Position numbers and translations under genes: made by a program. The notes beneath the pieces were generated by a model. That model was not told where the DNA came from, did no database searches, and was given only the letters and a program-made list of their open reading frames with translations. This document shows positions 34,661-45,459 of a stretch of DNA of 64,000 bases, in pieces. Positions within the stretch are counted from its first letter, which is position 1. The number at the start of each line of letters is the position of its first letter. Source of the stretch: Anticarsia gemmatalis (lineage: Eukaryota; Arthropoda; Insecta; Lepidoptera; Erebidae); contig NC_134747.1 in the NCBI RefSeq assembly GCF_050436995.1, forward strand, positions 13,895,501 through 13,959,500. Direction: 5' to 3'.

Positions 34661-36335
34661 ATCGGAAACTAATTGACGTATCATAGCAATTCTTTCACTA
34701 GTATTTTTTATTTTTAACAGAGAATATGCAGAGCTAATAATCCAAATTTGTTAACATTCTCCATTATGTTTACTTAATTTGATATTGACCAGAAATATCT
34801 GTAATTAACTGGCAATTTTAATAGAATTACCTTCAGCAGAAGCGCAGTAATGCATGCAATGTACCAGGCGCGCAGACAATTGGAGTAGTGACATTACAGA
34901 GCTAATTGGTCTAATCGAGCTACTTAGTCTGTCTGGAGGCGTTACGTCACCGCTAGCAGAAGCGAACTAACTCCCAACTAATAAACTCTGGTCAGAGGAA
35001 TACCTAGTTTTCAACTTTGAACTTTTCTGCGGTTTCCTTAGTGAGTTTCAAACTAGTGCCTTTAAAGCAATTTTAAAATTCCCTGAGAGTGGCTTCAATC
35101 GAAATTAGTTTGTGATTTAATAAAACTGTTCGTATGATGCAATAGTGAAGAGTTTCTGTTTCTCTCTAAATATTGCAGCGTATCATTTGCTGTGTCTTGC
35201 AGTTGAATGACTGCTAGACATTGGCTAGTTAATCATCCGCACGTGATTGACTGTAGATCTTATTCGCGTGATTGTACCTGATCTTATTCAGAAACTCGTG
35301 CCATGTTATTTAACTTTCTATGCTTTGTAATTAGTATATTTTGTATTTCCAAACATCTTTGACCAAGCCAAATTCTAGACTGATTACCTTACGCCGTAAT
35401 GATAAGTTTTACATAGCTAGAATCTGTGCTACTGTTTCGCCCGGTATAGGCTGTCTAGTTTAACAAGAGATCACTCAATCAGACTACAAAACCCACAGTA
35501 CTATCAATACTAAAATTATTCATCCGTAAATTCTCCGAGCTTTGCCCCCCAGCTAGTCAAAACCCAACATTTTGTATACGAGACCGCTCGTGAACACCAG
35601 TCATCCGCAACAGTTGTTGTAAGCCGATTCCACTAATAAATTCCGATACAAGTTGCATAAGCCTTGCGATGCTATTCATCGATCGTTCATTGTAATTGTA
35701 CAAGTACTTACTTCATTTATTTATGGTTAGTCATCAGAGTTATTCAAGCCACCCAAAGTTTAACCACTTATTTTATTTGACAACATCTGGGACCTACTTT
35801 TAACGTGATCTTTGAAGCACTAGAAGGCTTTATTATCTTAGCGGCTTCCCATCTATTTAATGTCCGCACGAAGGGTTACTTAACCTGCTAATCGTTTACC
35901 TACCAGTGAAGTCAATCAGAGTGCGTCAATATTAAATTTAAAAGTTGCATATGTCTGACTGACGCACGGAATTGTCCTCTTATTTTCCTTCAGTAATTAT
36001 TATATTAGTATCCAATAAATTAAATGCATATTATTATGTTCCCGTTAATACAGTTTGACGGGGTTTCCTTCAGACGAGAGATAGTACCAGGTAAACTTTG
36101 TTTCAGCACTGACCTTTCCTTTGTTGGACGATATTATGCATTGGATTTTACATTTATAATATAAATTAGTCAGTATAATTAGACAGTAATTAGTTTCTCG
36201 TACTTATTCTATGTACCCTTGGGTGCACCGATTATTAAGCGTGCAGATACATTTGTAATTGTAAGCCTCGAATAAACATACGCTAATCTTTAAAATAATT
36301 TACCCCTTAAAGCTGGAGACCCGCGTGTTATCTAT
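34661..36335. other. AT-rich sequence, presumed intron
   Basis: No repeat or gene recognised. Confidence 0.4.
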
Positions 36336-36340
36336 ACTAA

Positions 36341-36593
36341 TCTATACTAATATTATAAAGCTGAAGAGTTTGTTTGTTTGTTTGTTTGAACGAGCTAATC
36401 TCGGGAACTACTGGTCCGATTTGAAAAATTCTTTCAGTGTTAGATAGCCTATTTATCGAGGAAGGCTATAGGCTATATAACATCACGCTACGGTCATTAG
36501 GAGCGGAGTAGCAACGAAAAATGTTACAAAAACAGGGAAAAATTTTGACTCATTCTCTTAGGTGACGCAAGCGAAGTTGCGCGGGTCAGCTAG
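36341..36593 (+). mobile_element. Lep1-like non-autonomous Helitron
   Basis: Starts A|TCTATACTAATATTATAAAG and carries a GTTT tetranucleotide run (about 36370-36387), then GGGAACTACTGGTCCGATTT. It ends with the hairpin CGCAAGCGAAGTTGCG, then CGGGTCAGCTAG|T (CTAG at 36590-36593). Host A and T flank the ends as Helitron insertion requires. It is the same family as 25765-26021 on the other strand. The bases TCTATACTAA are repeated just upstream (36331), perhaps a tandem remnant. Confidence 0.85.
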
Positions 36594-36599
36594 TCTAGT

Positions 36600-38750
36600 A
36601 TATTTATCACATTTTTGACCTACAATGAGTGTTCCATCCGACTCTCAGACACCTATTAATTAGAGATTCTCATATGAAGTATGTATTTATGTATCAAACA
36701 GCCTATGTAGTATGTAGCCACAAGGTCGCAGAGTTCTCGCAATAAGGACGCTTGTTCCACGAACTGAGATGCAATATGAGACGCTCTGATGATCGTTAAC
36801 AGCTGATTGTGTTAATCACATGATATAGGATCTTCGTAGAATATCGGCTTCCGTCAAGAGGTACTTGGGAAGCTGCGACATATATACACATAACTGTTAC
36901 TCTGTCAGTCTATCTGTTAAGTTCACCACTAAAATACTTCAACAACTGGGATGTAATCGAGTGACAGTTAATGACGGAATTACATACCTATCTCAAGCGA
37001 ATTGTAAGCAAACGCTAGGAATACTCAGCATTTTACATTATTTAGACGTGTAATTACGTAAAAAAAATTAACACCATAAATTAAAAAAATACCCTCAAAA
37101 AACTTAGTTAACGGAATAAGAAAAGTTCGCTCTATCCACAATCGTTGGTAGATGACAGTTTTTAACTTATAATATGATTTGCAGTACCTGGCACTTGTCC
37201 AGGTTAAGGCTATAATTCTCTGTCCCAAAGTTTTAATGCTCTGCTGATAATAAGAAACCAACAGCGCTTATGGGCTCCGCGAATTGCTTGCCAAAATTCA
37301 CTTTTCATAACTGGACTATTGACCTATCCTTGCTCTAATAACTTGTGTCATCGAACTTACGTAGATGAATAGCAATGAAAATGTCTTTCAATTTAATACA
37401 GCTTTTTTTAATGTAACTTCAGATTTGTGGGTATTATAAAAACCAAATCTACAAAGATCTGTCATTTACATCCACCAACTACACCAGCAACAAAAATGGA
37501 TGATCATAAAGAATTCCTGTATGATCATCTTTTTTTTCAAAATAAATTATAAAAAATAAAGTTATTATTGCTTCAAAGGGTTGAGCATCATTAGGCGTAT
37601 TTTTGGTGACCATATTCAACAAACAGAAAAGACTTTCTTTGCTTTTTTATTCAGAAGAGAATAATTTTCATCCTTGTCTTAATCGAATCCATAATAATAT
37701 AGTCTTTTCTTTCGTGTTAACCTAATGTTAAATTGTTTACGCCTTCAGAAAAGCACTCGTCTTTACTCAGCACTTAACTTGCACTTCAAGACTCATTATA
37801 TCACTACATCTATTTTTAAACATCCAGTACCCTTGAATCAAAGTCTATCAGATAAAGATCGGTCTGTGCGAAGGTGCCACAATCTGACAGGTGATAAGAT
37901 ACAGTTATTGCTTTCTCACGCCTCGTGTTTATCAACAAACGATCGCATTGTCACCGCCTTTGTTTCTTCACAACCACATTTTCACACACTACGGTTTGAT
38001 TGCGATCTAAGATATTGATAGGTTTTGATTGTTGGTGATATACTTAGCATATTATTATCATTTCTTAGGGATCGCATATGGTTTTCTTCTGACACTTATT
38101 ATCTACCTAAACCTAAAGGCGTAATTTACGAGTATGTAATGTATATAAATGAAAATTGGGAAAATTTAATAATTAAAACAAAGCAATTGCACCTATTTAC
38201 AAACTTTTCAATCAAAGCTGAGCTTTCGAACAATAAAAAACTGTTAAAATTACGCAATTGAACAAAGACAAAAGTGATGCTTTTCTCGTAATATAGCCAG
38301 CATAATTTACTGGATATTAAAATCCTATTTAAACATCAGATTTTACTTAATACTGAGAATCAGTCAAAGCACTATTTACATGTAAAAATCCTTCAAAGAA
38401 ACTCCAACAATTTAATTTATTTGTGCAGTTTCACCTTTCCATTGCATTTATTAATTAAAAACAAAGAGTAGTAAGTACGGATTCACAGCAATGTTCACGG
38501 AAATTCTCACCGATAGCTCTTTGAAAAGTTCGTCAGAGGGAGTTCAGTTGAAAGCTCCTTGATGTCCAATGAATACAAGCATATTAACTTGTCGTTTAGT
38601 TGGAAATGCAATACTGGGAACGGGTTTAGTATTTCCAGTGTACCCGGTAACCTGATTTTACAGGAATAAATTCTAGTAATGAAGCCAAATACTATTCATT
38701 GGAATGAAATAACTGGTTGTATAAAAGAGATTAAATTTAAAGAGATTGAA
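36600..38750. other. AT-rich sequence, presumed intron
   Basis: Frames of 97 and 78 codons (37725-38018 and 38025-38261) have no recognisable content. Confidence 0.35.
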
Positions 38751-38754
38751 AGTA

Positions 38755-38936
38755 AAGTCGTCTCCCGCGTCTGTCCTTATGTCTGTATGCTTAGATATTT
38801 AAAACTACGCAACGGATTTTGATGCGTTTTTTTAATAGATAGGGTGATTCAAGACGAATGGTTATGTGTAAAAGTGGTGAAGGGTTTTTTTGAAAAATAA
38901 CTGTTTAAACCGGGTGAAACTAGGGCGGGCCACTAG
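38755..38936 (+). mobile_element. Helitron-like relic ending CTAG|T
   Basis: CTCCCGCGTCTGTCCTTATG, TTTAAAACTACGCAACGGAT, TTTGATGCG and GGGTGATTCAAGACGAATGG are typical of a dispersed moth Helitron. It ends GGGCGGGCCACTAG before T (38933-38936). It is 3'-related to 22543-22656. Confidence 0.6.
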
Positions 38937-38939
38937 TAG

Positions 38940-39548
38940 AGGTATACTTTTGTAAAGAGCGGTCACCCATTTTAGTATTGGCCTCGCTTAAAGTTCCTAC
39001 ACAAGTATCTTATTGAGTGGAAGAGTACTTTGGAATGTTACGGTAATCGTTATTTAGAATTAGCTGGCTTTTTTATTTCGCCCTGATTTGACGGTTATTT
39101 AACTAATCACATCGCATTATACGCTTTCCAATTCCGCACCCGATACGTTTCAGATTGCTTTTCTGATAACCAAATTTTCAATGGTTACTGAAGTAATTGG
39201 AAATTTAAGATGTCGAGACAACCGTTGTTTTACTTACCGAATATAATAATAATCTTTAGTTTTAAGCGATATATGAGTGTTCTTCATGATATTTAGGCCT
39301 TCTTAATGCTGAATGTATGTGGTATGTTATAACTTAGTTTCATTGCTTTGTTAATTTCATTTATTACCTACGTTATGTCAAAACACTCAGACATGTAAAA
39401 ATTAATCACTAAGAGCTGATTTCACTAACGAATTACCGCGATAACCAATCACTTATCAGCTCATGCTACAACTTGTTCGTTATCGATCGCAACAATACTA
39501 GGTGCAACAGACTTTAAATTAAACTCAAGAAAAGGAAAGTGTATATAT
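38940..39548. other. AT-rich sequence, presumed intron
   Basis: Nothing recognised. Confidence 0.4.
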
Positions 39549-39551
39549 CAG

Positions 39552-39897
39552 CGTAGCTTTACTTCCAAACTATGTTGGAGTCGGCTTCCAGTCTAATACA
39601 TAATATCAGTATTTTACATGGAGTGACTGCCTATCTGACCTCCACAACCCAGCTACCTGGGTTATAACACGATACCCTTCGGTAAGGCTGGTTATCAGAT
39701 TTTCAAGCTTCTGACTTCTGTTAACGACTGTCGAAGATCTTTGAAAATGACAGCTGGGAATTTAACGTGCCTTCCGAAACACGGAGGAACTCGATATGTA
39801 TAAGATGGTCACCCATCAACACAACAACCTCGGCAAGCGTAGCTTAACCTCAGAGAATGATACGCGCAGCTGTTGTTAACTAAGCCACGAGCGAAAG
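39552..39897 (-). mobile_element. 5S rRNA-like SINE, near full length
   Basis: On the minus strand the head contains GGTTAAGCTACGCTTGCCG and GATGGGTGACC (about 39805-39855), the 5S-like internal promoter. The body follows in order, including GGGAATT and CATTTTCAAAG-type sequence, AACCCAGGTAGCTGGGTTGT, GGCAGTCACTCCATGTAAAA and GACTGGAAGCCGACTCCAAC. About 345 bp and better preserved than the copy at 20371. Confidence 0.8.
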
Positions 39898-39917
39898 GAA
39901 AGTGTTACTCATCAACT

Positions 39918-40413
39918 GGACAGACTTGCTCATTCACTATCAGCCAGACAGTGTACCAGACGACGAACTAGTTTGTAAACTAGACCTATTTTCTTGTCTG
40001 CTAGTAATCTGGCTTACTCGAGTATACTTGTGTCCCTAGTACCGACGTATCGTATGACGTTGCTCCGTAGATTGTTTAAGGTTTGGTTAAGGAATCTTAT
40101 TCACAGTTTAAGTTAATTAAAATATTCTTTAGTTACCGGTAGAACGAGGTGACTTTTGAATAAAGGGATTACTTTTAAATTGAAGGAAATTGGGGACAGA
40201 CTTGCTCATTCACTATCAGCCAGACAGTGTCCCAGACGACGAACTAGTTTGTAAACTAGACCTATTTTCTTGTCTGGTTGTAATCTGGCTTACTCGAGTA
40301 TACTTGTCCCACTAGTACCGACGTATCGTATGTTTAATCACGTGACAGTATCTTTGACGCTCGTTGGCGTTGCTCTGTAGATTGTTTAAGGTTTGGTTGG
40401 GGTATCTCATTCA
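39918..40413 (+). repeat. Local segmental duplication
   Basis: Copy 1 (39918-40105) and copy 2 (40194-40413) start GGACAGACTTGCTCATTCAC and are nearly identical to TATCGTATG. Copy 2 then has about 35 bp (including CACGTGACAGTATC) absent from copy 1, after which both resume GTTGCTC-GTAGATTGTTTAA. They are separated by 88 bp of unrelated sequence. Confidence 0.85.
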
Positions 40414-40419
40414 TGCTTG

Positions 40420-41055
40420 GATAAGTGACTTATTTTCGTTAATTCCTTCTGTTTGGGAAAAAAAGTGTGAATTTAGATATATGTATGTATGTATTTTAAT
40501 TGAAAACTCTTTCATACTGATTTTAGTGAGTAATTTTACTACACCAAATTTATCAATTGTATATTATTGACGTTTGTACTTTTTAATCTGAATTAGCACT
40601 TGTACATCGGATTATAACAAACTACCAAGCTGTTAGCCTAGCTGTTATTCAAATAAATATACGCGAACTTTACTATCCTTCGGTTAGACAAAGGCACAGG
40701 TTTCACACTCACACGCGTGAGATTAAACCTTAAGCTTTCGAACGCTTACTAGAATTATTAATTTCACAACAAAGTAATGAATCACTTTTTCTTCTAAAAT
40801 ATATTTAAAAGGGAAGCTGTCTCTCCACTTCCTTTATAAAACTTAAGCAGTCTTCCTAACAAAGGTAATAAGCAGTGCGTCTCATATACTTATACTACTT
40901 AAACTTGTCACCTCGCCTGACACTGGTATTCTTTAGTCCGCACTTTACTTCGCCGGCGCACAAAGTACTTCGTGAGTAACACAGGGCTCGCCTAACTGTA
41001 TGTCTGAGACCTAGATAGACTTAGGGCCGCCACAGCACTAAATCTATACTAATAT
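40420..41055. other. AT-rich sequence, presumed intron
   Basis: Nothing recognised. TCTATACTAATATTATAG at 41043 resembles a Lep1 5' end but has no matching body. Confidence 0.35.
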
Positions 41056-41060
41056 TATAG

Positions 41061-41209
41061 TCCTCTTATTCATTAACACACTATAAACCTATTTTAAGTT
41101 AAAAAACTACTATAATATGTTTTCTCTTTTTTCATTTCGCTAAGGGGTGAAAGAAACAAAACTCTTTTTAAGCCTTTCATAACTTCGTATATTTTTAAGA
41201 ATAAGAGGG
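41061..41209. mobile_element. MITE with CCTCTTATTC ends
   Basis: CCTCTTATTC (41062-41071) pairs with GAATAAGAGG (41199-41208). The interior holds TTTCGCTAAGGGGTGAAAGA and AAGCCTTTCATAACTTCGTA, which I recall from a common moth element. Confidence 0.6.
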
Positions 41210-41214
41210 TAAAG

Positions 41215-42300
41215 CTTTTTGTATAAAATAACAGTTTTTAACTCTCGCGACTTGTACGCATAATATCATAATGTAACGGGTTTAACGCGATTGAAAATTA
41301 AAGGTTAGAATACCTTATTTGTTTACCCGACGTTTCGATCAAATATTAGAAAATACTAAATCAAAAAAGTCCCTTGTATACGACAAAAAAAAACGAGTGA
41401 TTTGTATTTTTCAGGATTTTATTGTTTCGTTAAATACTAATCTTATTATTTAATTATCTTGTATTGTGTCTTGAAGTATAATAGAATGAGACGGTATTTT
41501 AAAAAGATTTAATTTTAAAAAGAATGACTACCATCATAATTTAAAAAGTTTATTAGTTAGTCATACTAATTTTATGGCTTATTGTTTGATATCGTCTTAA
41601 ACGTTTATAACTCTCAACTTAAGAATGGCGGCATAAATCAGATTAAGCAACATAAGTCTACCGTCCTTTCTTCACACTTTATTTAGAAAGTGTCAGCCCT
41701 AGAGAGGTGTCATCACGTGAAGTATTTACTTGGCTCTGCTAAATTTAGCCAGTGGGGGCTCGACCGAGAACACAAGAACTTTTCACACAAATATGCACTT
41801 TATCCTTTAGTTATTACAGTTCATAATACAAGTGAAACATTCCACTATGTGTTAATTAACGTTATACATCAATTATTGAATACTATCGAGTTTCAATTTG
41901 TTACTGATGCAATGGGTATAAACTTTCACATTAGTATTGGAATTTGAACCGTATTGCTCTAGAAAGTAGAGCTAGAATTAAGGTTTTAGTGTTGAACTAT
42001 CGTATTATATAATAATGCATTGTTAAGCACTGTGTAAGCAGAAACTGCAGACGGAATTCCACGTAATAATAATAGTTGTCTAATGTTTACGCTAATTCAT
42101 TGAAATTAGAGCCTTTATTGAATTTACAGTAATTAGTTGGAATTTTGAACATAATATTTCGACTACTATGTTGTTTCTAGGTATACTAATGTTGAATAAC
42201 ATGATAATATATGTTGTGTAACTATGCAAATGATGCACAATAATCTTTTATCGGACCAAAATCCTACTAATGTTTTAATTGCGAAAATAGGTAAAAATTT
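41215..42300. other. AT-rich sequence, presumed intron
   Basis: Frame 41690-41947 (85 codons) has no recognisable content. Confidence 0.35.
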
Positions 42301-42324
42301 TTAAATAAATAAATAAATGGTATA

Positions 42325-42605
42325 TATTGACACCTCCCACGCAAGTGGTCGCAGGTTCGAACCCGAGGCAACACACCAATGACTTTTCGAAGTAAAGTGT
42401 GTATTAGAAATAATTATCACATGCTCCAACGGTGAAGGAAAACATCGTGAGGAAACCTTGCATGCCTAAAATTTGTTTAATACATTAATTGAAGACATGC
42501 AAAGTCCCCAACCCGCACTTGGCCAGCGTGGTGGACTCAAGGCCTAACCCCTCTCTCATTATGGGAGGAGACCCTTGCCCAGCAGTGGGACATTAATGGG
42601 TTAAA
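42325..42605 (+). mobile_element. tRNA-derived SINE, nearly full length
   Basis: CCTCCCACGCAAGTGGTCGC and a perfect B box GGTTCGAACCC (42353-42363) mark the tRNA-like head, whose A-box end is truncated. The body reads CACACCAATGACTTTTCGAA, ATCACATGCTCCAACGGTGA, AACATCGTGAGGAAACCTTG and CCAACCCGCACTTGGCCAGC. The 3' domain is GCCCAGCAGTGGGACATTAA, then an ATTT-type tail. This is the reference copy for the other fragments in this window. Confidence 0.85.
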
Positions 42606-42636
42606 TTTATTTATATTATTTATTTAAATAAATAAA

Positions 42637-42894
42637 TATAGTGGGACAATTCACACACGGTCATTTGATTCCAAACTAAGCAGAGCTTGTACTATGATAA
42701 CCAAATAACTGATAAACATACTTATATACTTCTAAATACATACTTATATAGATAAATTCACAACCAGGCTCAGAACATACACTCGTGCTCATCACACAAA
42801 GATATGTCCCGGGTAGGATTCGAACCCACCACACGCGGCGCTACGGTTGTCGCGGCGAGGTGACCGCTTAAACCACTGCGCCAAACGTGCAGTT
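42637..42894 (-). mobile_element. tRNA-derived SINE, second family, full length
   Basis: On the minus strand: A box TGGCGCAGTGG (42873-42883 reversed), B box GGGTTCGAATCC (42816-42827 reversed), then ATGAGCACGAGTGTATGTTC, ATCTATATAAGTATGTATTT, CAAGCTCTGCTTAGTTTGGA and GACCGTGTGTGAATTGTCCC, and an ATTT tail at about 42640. Both promoter boxes are intact. It meets the plus-strand SINE tail to tail across an AT-rich joint at 42600-42640. Confidence 0.85.
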
Positions 42895-42899
42895 CTAGT

Positions 42900-45195
42900 G
42901 TTCAGTTATTCTCCTTACGCAATTGTTATTTTTGATGAAATTTGGCACATTGATAATTAATAACCTTAGAAAATATAATCCTTTTTCCCTCGAAATTAAA
43001 GAGAAAAACGACTCCTATTAAGTAAAAATTGTAAATTACCTAAAAAATAAATCTATATAAACCTCTTAGTAACAAGAAATAATGCACTTGGAACTCTGAT
43101 ATTTTTGGTGTTCTTATCTGCAATGATAACGTTATCTGTAAAACGAATCCAGACTTTTCTTTAAATACGATAAAGTGCATTAATGTTAACCTATCAATCA
43201 ATGACATTTATCTATGTGTTTATAGACTCCATATTTTTTGAAAAGTCAGTGTAGATTATTATGTATTAAAAAAAATACACCTACATATTTGGATTACTTC
43301 GCATTACTAAATTAATGTGTATGTGAAATGTTCATTTGAAGTTTTATGTTTTTTCAATGGTAATTGAAAATGGTGCATATTTTTTCTCCATAGGTTTTGC
43401 TGTAAAATGCTGTTCCTACCATTTAAATTTCAATGTTGTAGTAATGGCTAAAGCATCAATCAATGCTTTATTATTAATTACTAAAGCATTATTTTCCGGT
43501 CTAAAAGTCGGTTCTAATCCACCTTATTGCCTACCGATGCTGCGAAGTCACGTCTGTCTAAACATATATTGTGTAGTAATCACAAAAAATCGACCTTCTG
43601 TCAAGTTCTCCCAAATTAAATTGACATATTTATATTTGACCTTTGTATAAACATATGTCAATTTTAATTCCGGTCCTATTACTAAGAATCAATCACCCTT
43701 AGTCATATAATCTTCATATATCATGTCTTTACAATCATTAAGCCTTGGACTTAGTGCACTTAAGTACTGTTATCTATTATTTCATTGCTGTTGCAATCTT
43801 GGCTTCTATGTCGTCACTAATCCTTAGATTAAAACGCAAGGAACTCCGGATTTAGATTAGCTCTCTTGCATTACACTCGTTTTATTTATCTTTACAGTAA
43901 GTTTGTATTCAGTTGTGCATTGATATTGGTTGTGCAATTTCGTGCATTTATATTCAGGTAAAATAAAAAATTTAATTACCTGCCAAAAAATATACACTTA
44001 ATTAGATTTTTGATCAGGCTTTGGCCACTACAGGCTTGGGTTAGATGTAGAGTAAGAGCTTATTTACTATGGTACACGTAGAGCTTGATCGCCATAGTTT
44101 TCGGACAATTTATTATGTAGTGAAGCTTTTCAAACATTTCTACGCTTACTAGTTCTTTATCTGTGATCGGCTTAAGCCTTAACACAGCTAAGGTTCTAGC
44201 TAATATATCAAACGATAGCTAAATAGATGGACCAACTCTTATTTAAATTCCATTAATAAATTACATGTAATATATCCTAGTTCAACCTCTAAAATATTTC
44301 AGTCTAGAATTTCTCGTTACATTTTCACGTAAACTACAATATTCTGCAGTACACGAGCAGTATATATCACGATCAGATCATCTAGCCATTACCTGACCGT
44401 CTAACCTCTGGACAGATTAATTCAACTGCTCATAAAGCACTCCACTAATCCATATTGAAACAATATACAAAACATAAATCCGTATTTGATGGATCGATCG
44501 TCTATACGGCGTGCAGACACGTACATATAATAGGTGTTAGTGACCGTGCACATAGACCGAAGCGGTGAAAATAGTGTATATTGTTGCAATTACTTTAATA
44601 ATAATTGTTGTATTTAATAGTGCAGCTATACTGCCGTCGTTTTTTGTCGAATAACATAATATGCAAAGAGAATAATTAGGTAAAATTCTTTAACTTGCTA
44701 AACGTCGCTCATTACGTCAATAGTATTATACAAACAATTAAAATTTATTTGTTTATTGGAACACCAACAGTATGCATATTATTACAATCTATTATTAAGT
44801 ACAGTAATTTTATAAAAATGTCTTAATAAGTATAACTGTAATTTCTCATGTTATTCAATGCTGCTAGCTTTTACTTGAAAATGTTCTTCCATTCAGAAAC
44901 CTCTAAGGATCGCTTACTGAAGTATCATAGTGCAAATTAAATTAGTCGACCACTTTTATTTTACTCTCTCAAGTTGCAAGCATTCTCGACATTTATAAAA
45001 GGTAAATTAGAAGTTAAACGTAGTAGCATTAAAATATTTTCTACTTCATGTGAAAAGACCTTTACACAGCCAGATTGAATCAATTCTGTAGCATTCATCC
45101 GACCGGCGAGCGAGAATACGACACTTTAATTATTTTTAATTGGTCGACGAAAACATCTGCATTTTATATGTGTACTGTACTTTTACTCATTTATG
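42900..45195. other. AT-rich sequence, presumed intron
   Basis: The 104-codon frame 43336-43650 has no recognisable domain. CAG|GTAAAA at 43957/43958 is a weak acceptor-donor pair. Confidence 0.35.
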
Positions 45196-45211
45196 TATTT
45201 TTCTGTTGCAG

Positions 45212-45250
45212 GTTGAAACACACAGAAATGTTTATAGACGAGAATGAAAC
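45212..45250 (+). CDS. Candidate 39-nt internal coding exon
   Basis: A strong acceptor, TATTTTTCTGTTGCAG, ends at 45211, and a strong donor, AC|GTAAGTGC, begins at 45251. Entered after two bases of a codon the exon is open: (AA)G TTG AAA CAC ACA, then GAA ATG TTT ATA GAC GAG AAT GAA AC, that is L-K-H-T-E-M-F-I-D-E-N-E. It is 13 codons long, so phase 2 in and phase 2 out. With a non-coding upstream exon (14424-14593) translation could start at its internal ATG (45228-45230), giving M-F-I-D-E-N-E. Short acidic N-terminal segments vary among isoforms in many proteins; I cannot name this one. Confidence 0.45.
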
Positions 45251-45351
45251 GTAAGTGCTTGCTTTTTATTCATTTAATTTATACGTTGAAAGTGAATGTT
45301 GAATAAGTGATGTGTCTTTTGATATAATTAAAATATCAAGATGTTTGGGAG

Positions 45352-45455
45352 CGAGTGAGGCAAAGGAAGTTTGTAAGTATCGTACCAAGTGGTCGATCTT
45401 TGGTCTCTGCATACTACTATGTGAGGAAAAGGCGTGATCTATCATGTATGTATTA
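45352..45455 (+). repeat. Non-LTR retrotransposon 3' end fragment
   Basis: GAGTGAGGCAAAGGAAGTTT, GTAAGTATCGTACCAAGTGG, TCTTTGGTCTCTGC and AAAAGGCGTGAT-ATGTATGTAT give the C-terminal coding remnant (like K-E-V-C-K/Y-R-T-K-W) and 3' end of a common moth non-LTR element. Confidence 0.55.
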
Positions 45456-45459
45456 TAAT

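Noticed and set aside
42810..42894. tRNA gene on the minus strand
   Set aside because: Same reason: it is the head of a SINE with a typical body and tail.
43336..43650. 104-codon plus-strand frame
   Set aside because: No recognisable motif; composition is as expected for AT-rich intron.
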